From contig NZ_JBGQOP010000009.1 in assembly GCF_052119705.1 (NCBI RefSeq), positions 53,654-117,653 of the forward strand: a stretch of DNA of 64,000 nt, given 5' to 3'. Origin of the DNA: Oceanimonas sp052119705 (GTDB taxonomy: Bacteria; Pseudomonadota; Gammaproteobacteria; Enterobacterales; Aeromonadaceae). This document shows positions 44,322 through 52,845 of the stretch, piece after piece (within the stretch, counting starts at the first letter, position 1; every line of letters starts with the position of its first letter). The notes under the pieces were generated by a model that saw nothing but the letters and a program-made list of their open reading frames with translations, made no database searches and had not been told where the DNA came from. The position numbers were made by a program, and so were the translations under genes.

Positions 44322-45771
44322 GAGAGATTCCTTTGTCATTATAGTTAGGTAGGCTAAGTTCAAAACAAACCAGCGTTGTTATTTTTGTATCCAAGACTAA
44401 GCGACCGCCCATGCTTAAGGCCGCCTCACGCGCAATACTCAGTCCAATACCCGACCCTTTCAATACGCCTTTACGCACCTGATTGCCTTGCACGAAAGGC
44501 TCAAAAATACGGTCTTTATCTTGCTCAGGGATCGGCTGGCCGGTGTTAGCCACGGTTAATACATATTCAGCCGCAGGCCCATGAAGCTGAGACCTAATTT
44601 GCAACACGCCGTCGACATCTGCGTAGTTCACAGCATTAGAGATCAAATTATCCAACACCAGCTTTAAACGGTGACTATCTGCTAATGGACGTTCATCACT
44701 GAGCGCCACACTCACCTGCAAATTTTTGTTTTCAATGGTCAACCTGTGAGCCGCTAAGCTTTGCTCTAACAAGGGCCCCACCACCACCGGCTCTTCATAA
44801 ACCTGCACTTGCTGAATGCGGTTGTAATCCAGTAATTGCTCAATCAACTCTTGCAGCCGAAAGCTGTTCAATACTAACAGCTCACAAATCTCTTCTTGTT
44901 CCTCGGTCAAAGGCCCAGTCACGCACTCGAGTAACAAATCAGCCCCTTCGCGCAGGCTCGCCAACGGCGTTTTTAGCTCGTGGGATAAATGGCGCAAAAA
45001 CTGCAGTTTTTGCGCTTCAAGCTCACGCAAGCGCAAGTGCAGCCACTGTAACTTATCACCCAGCTCCACCAGCTCGGCAGGGCCACGGATCGGCTTAGTC
45101 TCAGGCGCATCGCCGGCGCCTAAATTTAAAATTCTTTTTTCAAGTTGCCGCACCGGGCGAATAATCAGGTAGGTAAATAGCAAGGCCAGCAACAAACTGG
45201 CGCCACCTAAGGCGGCACTCCACAGCCAGAGCTGCTGGCGGATCAGGATCACATGAGCGCGCTCTTGTTGAATGCGTTCATCGATTTGCGACCGCGTCAA
45301 TTCATCCAGCGCCAGCGTGGTACTGCTAAAAGCGTTAAAAATCACCACTCGGTCACGAATTTCATCGCTGCTTGCCTGAGCCAAGTCCACCAAATACAGC
45401 AGCTGATGCTGCAAAGAAGTGCCCAACTCGCCGCCATCAATGCTCATCAACAGTTGTTCAAGCTCTAATCGATAACGTTCTAATAATCGCAGATAAGAGA
45501 GTCGTATTTCGGGGCTTTCTAGCACCGCATATCGGCGAATAGCGCGCTCCATTTCTAACGCCAAATCACTCATATCCGTAGCGCGACGGGTGTCGACTAC
45601 CGCGCTTTCTATGCCCGCTTGCGCCGATAATATCACCCGCTCTAAGCTACGACCGTTCTGGATCACCAGCAAAATGAGTGGCAGTAATACCAAGGTAAAG
45701 GCGACCAATACCAATCGCAGTAAGGAGCGAGGCACAAATCCTCTAGCGGCAGGGGACATCTTAACAGGCAC
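44314..45771 (-). CDS. glrK: sensor histidine kinase GlrK (QseE)
   Basis: 485 residues. Membrane segments at about 17-37 and 183-203 enclose a helical periplasmic domain. HAMP starts at IIRPVRQLEKRIL. The H-box FLRHLSHELKTPLASL has His264; the N-, G1- and G2-boxes (NLISNAVNYAD, FEPFVQG, GSGIGLSIA) are intact. It phosphorylates GlrR in response to envelope signals, with QseG encoded next. Confidence 0.93.
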   Translation of the reverse strand: MPVKMSPAARGFVPRSLLRLVLVAFTLVLLPLILLVIQNGRSLERVILSAQAGIESAVVDTRRATDMSDLALEMERAIRRYAVLESPEIRLSYLRLLERYRLELEQLLMSIDGGELGTSLQHQLLYLVDLAQASSDEIRDRVVIFNAFSSTTLALDELTRSQIDERIQQERAHVILIRQQLWLWSAALGGASLLLALLFTYLIIRPVRQLEKRILNLGAGDAPETKPIRGPAELVELGDKLQWLHLRLRELEAQKLQFLRHLSHELKTPLASLREGADLLLECVTGPLTEEQEEICELLVLNSFRLQELIEQLLDYNRIQQVQVYEEPVVVGPLLEQSLAAHRLTIENKNLQVSVALSDERPLADSHRLKLVLDNLISNAVNYADVDGVLQIRSQLHGPAAEYVLTVANTGQPIPEQDKDRIFEPFVQGNQVRKGVLKGSGIGLSIAREAALSMGGRLVLDTKITTLVCFELSLPNYNDKGISHE

Positions 45772-45830
45772 TCATTTATTTAATGGGTAGTCAGGATAAC
45801 AAAAATGGACCTAAAGGCAGACAATAGAAT

Positions 45831-45859
45831 ATAAAACGGCTACTCCTTGAGTAGCCGTT
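45831..45859 (-). terminator. terminator of the Fap activator gene
   Basis: AACGGCTACTC stem, CTT loop, GAGTAGCCGTT stem at 45835-45859, followed on the minus strand by TTTTATATTC. Confidence 0.85.
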
Positions 45860-45893
45860 GGCTCAGGCGCTTACTTAAATGCTTATTTAAGCA

Positions 45894-47219
45894 TTACAAC
45901 AAACTGTGCTTATCTAATAATCGGTAAAGGGTAGCGCGAGAAATATTTAGCTGCTTGGCCACTGTGCTCACCTTGCCTTGTGATTCATTCAATGCTCGAG
46001 CTAAAGCATCGCGTTCTGCTTCTTCACGAATAGCTTTCAAACATTCACCCGCCGTGGGTGGTGGCCCTGACTCTATCTCTAAGTCTATCGGTTGAATGTA
46101 GCGCCCTGTAGCCATGACGGACGCTCGTTGCACGCGGTTTAGCAACTCTCGCACATTACCCGACCAGTTATGCTGCAACATCGCCACTTCAGCTTGCTCA
46201 GAAAAACTCAAACGGTTTGGATTCTGCTGCTGCTCAAGAAAGTGACGAGCCAGCATCAAGATATCGTCTCCACGTTGTCGCAACGGCGGGATTTTCAAGC
46301 GGATCACATTCAGACGAAAGTACAAGTCTTCACGAAATCGCCCCTCTTTTACGGCCGCTTCCAGATCGACGTGGGTAGCGGCAATAATACGGACATTAAG
46401 ATGAATTGATTGATGGGAGCCCACCCGCTCTATGGTTTTTTCTTGCAAGAAGCGCAATAAATTAACCTGTTCCTCTAAAGGCAAATCGCCAATTTCATCG
46501 AGAAACAAAGAGCCCTGATGCGCCGCTTCAAACTTACCAATCTTGCGTTGTGTAGCGCCGGTAAAAGCACCTTTTTCATGGCCAAATAACTCTGACTGCA
46601 CTAATTGTGCGGGCAAAGCACCACAGTTGACCGCAATAAAGGGGCCGTGCGCGCACTCAGACGCCGCGTGTAGCTGTTGTGCGACCAGCTCTTTACCTGT
46701 GCCACTTTCCCCTGTGATCAACACCGGTAGCTGGCAAGTCGCGACCTTATGCAGCTGTTGCTTCAAATGAAACATGCTTTGGCTTTGTCCTAATATGGAC
46801 TCATTCGCTGCAGTTTCATTGGTGGCCAGTCGCTCAGTGGCACACAGCTCAGCCATGCCGAGCGCGTGTCCCAGCACATATTTCAGGCGCGTAAAATCAG
46901 GCGGGTTACTGTGAAAGTCGTAAAAATAATTCTTCAGTAAGTAACGCACCTCCGCATTATCTAACTTTTCCTTATTCACCATAGCGACCCAAAAAACCGC
47001 CGCATTGGCTCGGATAAAACTCTCGATAAAGTCGAGGTTGGTATGAGTACTGATTTCAATAACACCTACCTGCACGTCTTCCATTATAGACGGAGGTGGC
47101 GAGCTAGTTAGATGGCGGAACTGTCTAACATCCCAAGTCATCCTTTTGATTTCATTAACAATGTCGTCATCGCTGTGACAGACAAATAATGTGGGTCCCT
47201 GCTGTTGCCGGTAATTCAT
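45894..47219 (-). CDS. sigma54 enhancer-binding activator, VpsR/FleQ-like
   Basis: 441 residues. The N-terminal ~120 residues resemble a receiver that lost the usual phospho-site context, as in VpsR and FleQ. The AAA+ domain is complete: Walker A GESGTGKE (170-177), GAFTGA (217-222), Walker B SLFLDEIGDLP. C-terminal Fis-type HTH (GKVSTVAKQLNISRATLYRLL). It is transcribed away from the fap operon, whose start is 384 bases off and carries a sigma54 promoter, so it is the obvious candidate activator. VpsR and FleQ bind c-di-GMP; whether this protein does is not shown. Confidence 0.85.
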   Translation of the reverse strand: MNYRQQQGPTLFVCHSDDDIVNEIKRMTWDVRQFRHLTSSPPPSIMEDVQVGVIEISTHTNLDFIESFIRANAAVFWVAMVNKEKLDNAEVRYLLKNYFYDFHSNPPDFTRLKYVLGHALGMAELCATERLATNETAANESILGQSQSMFHLKQQLHKVATCQLPVLITGESGTGKELVAQQLHAASECAHGPFIAVNCGALPAQLVQSELFGHEKGAFTGATQRKIGKFEAAHQGSLFLDEIGDLPLEEQVNLLRFLQEKTIERVGSHQSIHLNVRIIAATHVDLEAAVKEGRFREDLYFRLNVIRLKIPPLRQRGDDILMLARHFLEQQQNPNRLSFSEQAEVAMLQHNWSGNVRELLNRVQRASVMATGRYIQPIDLEIESGPPPTAGECLKAIREEAERDALARALNESQGKVSTVAKQLNISRATLYRLLDKHSLL

Positions 47220-47495
47220 TCGCTATTCCCTGCTTGATGATGATGCCGGAGTGTTCTTAAGGCTAGTCGATAATGGTGTTAAGCAGCGATGAGTTAGGTA
47301 TTTAGCTATAAAAAATTATTAATATAAAAAATAAAGAATAAGGTCTCACTTATGATACTCGAGGTTGCGATTGAGATTTAACGCAAGCAATTGATTATAA
47401 ACAGCTAATTCACAAAACCTAACAAATCCACTCTCTTTTTTGAGACTAAAAAATACCCACCAATAAAAAGTCATTAATAATCAAATACTTAAAAG
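47220..47495. other. activator-fap intergenic region
   Basis: AT-rich and gene-free. GTCTCA at 47343-47348 and its complement TGAGAC at 47442-47447 may be activator half-sites. A sequence matching the IHF consensus (AATCAAATACTTA) lies at 47479-47491. Chance matches are likely in such AT-rich DNA. Confidence 0.35.
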
Positions 47496-47512
47496 TTGGC
47501 CTCCTTGTTGCA
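47496..47512 (+). promoter_or_regulatory. sigma54 (-24/-12) promoter of fap operon
   Basis: TTGGCCTCCTTGTTGCA: GG at 47498-47499 and GC at 47510-47511 with exactly ten bases between, plus flanking TTGGC and TTGCA. This agrees with the RpoN consensus TGGC-N8-TTGC. The first fap ATG is 92 bases downstream. Confidence 0.8.
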
Positions 47513-47603
47513 ACGTAATAACTACGACCACAGGATAATTAGCGTTTAAGCCAAGCAGTGTAGAGAGCTAACTACCTCAACTCACATAAAGTAGGAGCAA
47601 GAC

Positions 47604-48203
47604 ATGCATCACAACAATGCCAGATTAGTAGCCAATCTAAGCGTGAGCTACACTACCGCAGCCTTGTTATTCGTGTCTCTCAATACTGCGGCTCTTGAGC
47701 CTCACCAAGACATTAACCTTATTGCACCTAATAGTCTAAACAACATCAGTGGCATTATAGGTGTTAATACCGCGGCGGGTGATAATAATATTCAAGCTAA
47801 TAATAAAAGTATTGCCATAGGGCAAAATGCTCAAGCGTCGAGTAAGTCACAGCTTTCTACTCAAACCTTAAATAACAACGGCATAGCAAGCGTACGCATC
47901 GAAGCCAACACACTGCAAAATGCTCATGGCTTAATTGCTATTAATCAAGTAGCTGGCTCAAGCAACCTGCAATTAAATGACTTAACAATTGCGCTTGGTG
48001 AAAACACACAAATAATTTCTGATGTTTCACTGAGCGTTCGCCCAGCAACCGAAGATAGTTCAATAGATGGCGAGAGCAAAAACAATAAAAGCTTTTATTT
48101 AGATAAAAATTCATTGAGTGGTGCAACTGGCACCATTCAAATAAACCAAATTGCTGGAAATGGCAATATAGCAGTAAACCGGGTATCTATGCCCATTCAG
48201 TAA
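47604..48203 (+). CDS. fapB: amyloid minor subunit FapB-like
   Basis: 199 residues with a hydrophobic N-terminal export signal ending around residue 30. Three imperfect repeats at about 42-72, 101-131 and 168-198 share the pattern N-x-L...G-x-I-x-(I/V)-N-x-x-A-G-x-x-N-(I/L)-x-x-N, the Fap amyloid repeat. This fits FapB, the nucleator. A FapA chaperone, first in Pseudomonas operons, is not seen; this gene directly follows the sigma54 promoter. AGTAGGAGCAAG precedes the ATG. Confidence 0.8.
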   Translation: MHHNNARLVANLSVSYTTAALLFVSLNTAALEPHQDINLIAPNSLNNISGIIGVNTAAGDNNIQANNKSIAIGQNAQASSKSQLSTQTLNNNGIASVRIEANTLQNAHGLIAINQVAGSSNLQLNDLTIALGENTQIISDVSLSVRPATEDSSIDGESKNNKSFYLDKNSLSGATGTIQINQIAGNGNIAVNRVSMPIQ

Positions 48204-48294
48204 GCGACTGTATTCACGGTGCTAATAATGCCGTGCATCTATCGCAACTTAGTTGAAGTAAATAAAATCGAAATTGCTTTCAAGGAGAGAGACA

Positions 48295-49443
48295 ATGAAA
48301 AAATTTATTATAGCTCCAGTTGCAGCCGTAGTTATGCTTGGTTTAAGTGGTGCAGCCTTCGCTGGATATAATGATGGAACAGGTGTAGATATTGACAAAG
48401 AAGTCGATGTGGCTCTTGACATGGACTACGATGGATATGCTCATATTGGTGGCCGTATTGGTGTCAGCCAGTTAGGCATGGCGGTTATTAAAAACCTACA
48501 AGGCACCTCGGACAACACTGTAGTAAACTTTCGTAACTCTAACGATGCTAATATTTCTGGCGGCTCTGCAAACGGCCTAGCTGGCAATAGCGGTGTGAAC
48601 GTAGCAGCAGGCGACAATAACGTTCAAGCAAACAGCACTGCGCTTACCGTGTTAGGTGTCAACGACTCCCCCTCCGCTCCAGGAGAGGGTGGTGGTGAAG
48701 GCGGTGAAGCAAGAAAAGGCGGCAACTATCACCACCCCGTTATTTGGGCTAAAGGCGCCTCCGTTGATGCTGAGATTGGCAGTTCACAAATCTCAACAGA
48801 AAATATGGTAACAAATAATGGCAACCATAATAACGCCAACGTTTCTGGCGGCTCACTCAACGGTGCCGCAGGTAACTTAGGGGCGAACGTAGCCGCAGGT
48901 AACGGTAACGTACAAGCGAACAACTTCGCCGTTTCTTATGGTGAGAAAGCCAACTTGGCCGTATCAACCGTTAATAATAACCAAATGACCTCAAATAACA
49001 CTACCTACAACAATAGCTTGCTGGATAAGCACGAAGTCATCACTACGGACGTGTCGCTATCAGGCTCTGCTAACGGCACCTACAATGGTACCAGCAGCCA
49101 AAGCAATAACGTTTACCCACAAATTTGGCTTGGTGGTACTGAGAATGGTGGCCACAGTGGTGGCGGTAATAAAACATACGGCGGTCATATCGACTTTGAT
49201 AACAACGGTAGAGAGCCAGGCAAATTTGAGTTTGCTGACAATGGCACTATCGATTTAGGCACCATTTCTCTGGCCGGTACTGTAGACACGATTAATTACA
49301 CAGTAGGTCGCACTAACGTAAACAATGCGAACATCAGCGGCGGCTCTTTAAATTACGCTTCTGGTAACCTGGGTGTTAACGTAGCAGCAGGTACTAATAA
49401 CCTGCAAAGCAACAGCTTGGCACTGAGTGTTGGTAACTTCTAG
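48295..49443 (+). CDS. fapC: major amyloid subunit FapC
   Basis: 382 residues from ATG 48295 (MKKFIIAPVAA), with AAGGAGAGA upstream; the seven-codon extension to 48274 is rejected. Signal peptide to about AFA|G (23/24). Three repeats at about 84-116, 180-212 and 344-376 share NANxSGGSxN...GNxGxNVAAGxxNxQxN. The linkers are 63 and 131 residues, the first Gly/Glu-rich, the second Asn/Gly/Ser-rich. No Cys at all, whereas Pseudomonas FapC has a C-terminal CxxC. It forms extracellular biofilm fibrils. Confidence 0.88.
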   Translation: MKKFIIAPVAAVVMLGLSGAAFAGYNDGTGVDIDKEVDVALDMDYDGYAHIGGRIGVSQLGMAVIKNLQGTSDNTVVNFRNSNDANISGGSANGLAGNSGVNVAAGDNNVQANSTALTVLGVNDSPSAPGEGGGEGGEARKGGNYHHPVIWAKGASVDAEIGSSQISTENMVTNNGNHNNANVSGGSLNGAAGNLGANVAAGNGNVQANNFAVSYGEKANLAVSTVNNNQMTSNNTTYNNSLLDKHEVITTDVSLSGSANGTYNGTSSQSNNVYPQIWLGGTENGGHSGGGNKTYGGHIDFDNNGREPGKFEFADNGTIDLGTISLAGTVDTINYTVGRTNVNNANISGGSLNYASGNLGVNVAAGTNNLQSNSLALSVGNF

Positions 49444-49452
49444 TACCCATCT

Positions 49453-49480
49453 AGACTCCGGAGCAATCCGGAGTCTTTTT
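49453..49480 (+). terminator. fapC-fapD attenuating terminator
   Basis: GACTCCGGA stem, GCAA loop, TCCGGAGTC stem followed by five T. It sits inside the operon after fapC, so it probably lets fapBC be made in excess over fapDEF. Confidence 0.88.
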
Positions 49481-49501
49481 ATTTTTGCTGAGGGAACAGC
49501 A

Positions 49502-50188
49502 ATGAGGATATTGTTAATTAGTGCTTTACTCTGTTTTTCATCTTCCACTATGGCTGCCAGTATTAATATGACAGGCGTAGTTTCAGGCGTAGGTGGAGCC
49601 AGCAAAAAAGTCACCAGTCTAGCAGAGCGCCGTTTTATTGGCGTAGAGCAGCAGCAAACAGACTTTAGTTGTGGCGCCGCTTCTGTTGCTACTATATTAA
49701 AATATTCTTACAACATACCAACTAAAGAAAAATGGGTAATGGATGGTATGCTGGCCATGTCAGACCCAGAATTGGTCGCTAAATACGGTTTTTCTATGCT
49801 GGATATGAAGAATTACGTAGAAATGCTCGGTATGGAGGCTAAAGGCTTTAAAGTTAATGCCGAAGATATAAACCAACTCACCATCCCTTCAATTGTGCTG
49901 CTTAATATTAGAGGCTTTCATCACTTTGTCGTGTTAAAAAAAATTGACAGTGAAAACCGCGTTTATTTAGCAGACCCAGCATTGGGTAATAAAATCATAG
50001 AAATGGATGAGTTTTTATCTGGTTGGAACAATATTATTTTGGCTATTGTTGGTAAGGGTTACGATAAGCACTCTATTCTTGCAAACCCAGCACCGCCACT
50101 AACGGCGCGAGGCAGAGACGGACGTTTTGTTCCCGTATCTGATGCAGCATTAATGGAATTTGGCTTCAACTATAAGGATTTATTGTGA
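49502..50188 (+). CDS. fapD: C39-type peptidase FapD
   Basis: 228 residues from ATG 49502, with GAGGGAACAG upstream. Signal peptide to about SSTMAA. The C39 papain-like core is intact: oxyanion Gln in EQQQTDFSCGAAS, catalytic Cys57, His at GFHHFVVL (140/141) and Asp in YLADPALGN (158). The family processes Fap components in the periplasm; the known Pseudomonas FapD is required for fibril secretion. Lacks ABC-transporter parts of other C39 proteins. Confidence 0.9.
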   Translation: MRILLISALLCFSSSTMAASINMTGVVSGVGGASKKVTSLAERRFIGVEQQQTDFSCGAASVATILKYSYNIPTKEKWVMDGMLAMSDPELVAKYGFSMLDMKNYVEMLGMEAKGFKVNAEDINQLTIPSIVLLNIRGFHHFVVLKKIDSENRVYLADPALGNKIIEMDEFLSGWNNIILAIVGKGYDKHSILANPAPPLTARGRDGRFVPVSDAALMEFGFNYKDLL

Positions 50189-50195
50189 GGCGTTC

Positions 50196-50921
50196 ATGAA
50201 AAAATCAATAGTGTTATTAACATTGGCATCTAGTATAGGTCTAGTAGAAGCAGCTGACATATCCGCTCCTTTTAATAGTGACATTGGCATGCTTGTTAGT
50301 GATGAAGTGTTAGGTGCACAGCGCGGTAAATTTGTGGCCGGCCCTAAAAATCATTACTTTGGCATTGAATTTATTACTTCTATTGCCGGTCCCAATGGCA
50401 CTATTATGACCAGCGGCATGCAGCTAAATGTTAATTTCAATCATAATCAGCCTACTGTGAGTGTTAACCATTACGGAGATGAAGGATCTTTATCGACAGG
50501 CAGCGCTCAAAATAGTATTAATAATGCACCTAATGGCAGTGGTGTGGTGCAGATAGCACAAATTGCCGGTAATGGTAACGCAGGACTTAACGACCTTAGT
50601 TTTATGTCCGGCCAAATGCAGGTAAAAGGCTCATCACTCACGCAAGGTCAATATCAGCTAAGCTTACCCGATGGCTTAGTGCGTTATGATTTTAACAACA
50701 GCGGTCTAGCCATGTCGTACGCTTCTAACGACGGCAATCTTACGACGACACAAATGCTGCGTGACAGCAATGGTAGCAAAGGCTTTGTGCAACAATTTAG
50801 TATTGCTGACAATAGTAAACTACTTTCTAATCAGGCTAAATTTTATATGGGCGATCAACTTAATGCCTACACTGATTTGGCAGAAACCCTAAGGCAGCAA
50901 TTACCTACGGGGATCAGGTAA
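50196..50921 (+). CDS. fapE: Fap system component FapE
   Basis: 241 residues from ATG 50196 (MKKSIVLLTLASS), with GAGG upstream. Cleavable signal. The N-terminal SDEVLGAQRGKFV resembles the SxxELxxxRG motif of FapE proteins, and a single amyloid-like repeat (GVVQIAQIAGNGNAGLNDLSF) lies near residue 115. FapE is a minor extracellular component in Pseudomonas. It follows fapD by seven bases. Confidence 0.82.
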   Translation: MKKSIVLLTLASSIGLVEAADISAPFNSDIGMLVSDEVLGAQRGKFVAGPKNHYFGIEFITSIAGPNGTIMTSGMQLNVNFNHNQPTVSVNHYGDEGSLSTGSAQNSINNAPNGSGVVQIAQIAGNGNAGLNDLSFMSGQMQVKGSSLTQGQYQLSLPDGLVRYDFNNSGLAMSYASNDGNLTTTQMLRDSNGSKGFVQQFSIADNSKLLSNQAKFYMGDQLNAYTDLAETLRQQLPTGIR

Positions 50922-50951
50922 CTACCACGATTTAACACGCAAGGAATGCGC

Positions 50952-52127
50952 ATGAACAAAACAACAATAGCCTTAGCAATATTAGGCTGTTCTGCTACGC
51001 TGGTGACAGCACAAGAAGCCTCCTCGGGACCCGACGAGGCTTTATTGCAACAGCAGCTCGATAATTTACGCCAACAACTCATTCAGCAGAATCAGCAGCT
51101 GCACCAACTACAAAACAGCCTCAGCACCAGCCAACAACAGTCGGTCGCACAAGATTCGGCCGGTCGTATAAGCAGCGAACAACGCGAGCCAGGAAAGAGC
51201 GCTTCGACAGAAGGGCTGTTGATAGAACAACACAACGTGTTTGATCGAAAATTTAGCCTCGACTTTGGTTTAAGCTATGCCTATTACGATCGCAAACAGC
51301 TGCTATTGCGGGGGCTCAGCGTATTCGATGCTATTTTCCTTGGCAAAATCGATACCGACCGTATTCGCTCTCATCAATGGACTGCCGACGTAACTGGCCG
51401 CTATACCTTTAACGACCGTTGGCAAGGTGAATTAAAAATTCCTTATGTCTACCGTTACATGGACTACACTGCTAGCCCAGATAACAATACAAAAGTCTTT
51501 GATAGCCTAAGCGATAGCAACATTGGTGATATTAGTGCCGCTGTTTATTATCGACTGCTAACTGAAACTAATAGTCGTCCTGATTTAGTCTGGAATTTTA
51601 GAGCCACTGCCCCTACCGGCCGCGACCCTTTTGGTATTCCAAACACCCCTAATCAGAATACCAATCTAAATGTACCGACAAAGCTAGCTACTGGTACTGG
51701 TTTGTGGGGGCTATCGACGGGCTTTTCGGCCGTAAAAACTGTAGATCCGGCTATTTTGTTTGCGAGTGTTGATTACACGCATTATTTAAAAGGCAGTTTC
51801 GATGATATTTCTGCCGGTCAAGGCCTACCCGGAGAGGTACAACTAGGCGACTCTTTTGGTTATGGCTTAGGCATGGCCTTTGCACTCAGTGAACGTTTAA
51901 GCCTATCGCTTAACTTTAACCAAAGCTTTAATCGTGAAGCAAAACAGGCATTCGAAGGGGAAAGTCTAAGTAAAGTTGAAAGCTCCAATGGTAACTCTGC
52001 CACTATGGGCATGGGCGTCACTTGGGCAATAGATGATAACTTATCTGTGGTTGTTAACTGGGCAGCAGGCCTCACCCCAGATGCCCCAGATTATGTGGTG
52101 GGAGTGCGTCTTCCTTATCGCTTTTAA
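50952..52127 (+). CDS. fapF: outer-membrane amyloid secretion channel FapF
   Basis: 391 residues from ATG 50952, six bases after AAGGA; an ATG two codons upstream overlaps the ribosome-binding site. Signal peptide, then a Gln/Leu coiled coil (LLQQQLDNLRQQL...) at about 30-65, which plugs or trimerises FapF in Pseudomonas. The rest is a beta-barrel with FDRKFSLDFGLSYAYYDRKQ and C-terminal VVGVRLPYRF ending in Phe. It exports FapB, C and E across the outer membrane. Confidence 0.9.
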   Translation: MNKTTIALAILGCSATLVTAQEASSGPDEALLQQQLDNLRQQLIQQNQQLHQLQNSLSTSQQQSVAQDSAGRISSEQREPGKSASTEGLLIEQHNVFDRKFSLDFGLSYAYYDRKQLLLRGLSVFDAIFLGKIDTDRIRSHQWTADVTGRYTFNDRWQGELKIPYVYRYMDYTASPDNNTKVFDSLSDSNIGDISAAVYYRLLTETNSRPDLVWNFRATAPTGRDPFGIPNTPNQNTNLNVPTKLATGTGLWGLSTGFSAVKTVDPAILFASVDYTHYLKGSFDDISAGQGLPGEVQLGDSFGYGLGMAFALSERLSLSLNFNQSFNREAKQAFEGESLSKVESSNGNSATMGMGVTWAIDDNLSVVVNWAAGLTPDAPDYVVGVRLPYRF

Positions 52128-52320
52128 TTAATTCAAGACTGAGCGCACCGAGTACATGGCTCTCTTCTGGTAATAAATTTAGCCTAATCAAACTCGCTAT
52201 TAGCGCTACACTAATAACGAGCAGACAGAGTAGCTTGTGACAGTATGTAAGTACGCTAAATTGGCATAGCGAGCTGAGTAATGGCACACTCGGCTTACAC
52301 CAATAGTAAGGAGAATCTCC

Positions 52321-52734
52321 ATGGGAATGGCAACGGTAAGCGAAATTATGCGGCGTAGTATACCCCTGCTAACGGCGGACATGACGATCACACAAGCGCT
52401 GGATAAATTATTATCGTCGGATTTAAGTGGTTTGCCCGTGGTGGATAGTCAGCGCAAAATCATTGGCTTTCTTTCGGAGCAGGATTGTATACCTAAACTT
52501 ATTAATGCCAGCTATCACTGCGATAGCCGAGTAACGGTAAATGATTTGATGTTCAAAGAGCCATTAACCGTCACCCCCAACAGTGATGTATTTGAGCTTG
52601 CACGTTTAATGGATGGCGCCAAGCCAAAGATTTACCCTGTGATAGAAGACAACAAAGTGATTGGCATAGTGACTCGCCGTCAAGTGATGCAATTTTTAAA
52701 CGCTCAGTTACAGAACTGCTCCATCAACATTTAA
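52321..52734 (+). CDS. CBS-domain protein downstream of fap
   Basis: 137 residues with two CBS repeats: MRRSIPLLTADMTITQALDKLL...LPVVDSQRKIIGFLSEQDC and VNDLMFKEPLTVTPNSDVFELARLM...YPVIEDNKVIGIVTRRQVM. Free-standing Bateman module that likely binds an adenine nucleotide. It is 193 bases after fapF, with AAGGAGAATCTCC ahead of the ATG and its own terminator after it. Whether it shares regulation with fap is open. Confidence 0.85.
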   Translation: MGMATVSEIMRRSIPLLTADMTITQALDKLLSSDLSGLPVVDSQRKIIGFLSEQDCIPKLINASYHCDSRVTVNDLMFKEPLTVTPNSDVFELARLMDGAKPKIYPVIEDNKVIGIVTRRQVMQFLNAQLQNCSINI

Positions 52735-52753
52735 CTTGTCTTGCTACAAATAA

Positions 52754-52783
52754 AAACGGGAACCCTAGGGTTCCCGTCTTTTT
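52754..52783 (+). terminator. terminator of CBS gene
   Basis: ACGGGAACCC stem, TA loop, GGGTTCCCGT stem followed by CTTTTTG; an A-run precedes it, so it may also end asnA transcripts. Confidence 0.88.
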
Positions 52784-52845
52784 GACTAATTTTTTTAATT
52801 AACCTTTTTTGACCAACTTAAGTGCTAATCAACCGCTAACTCGGC

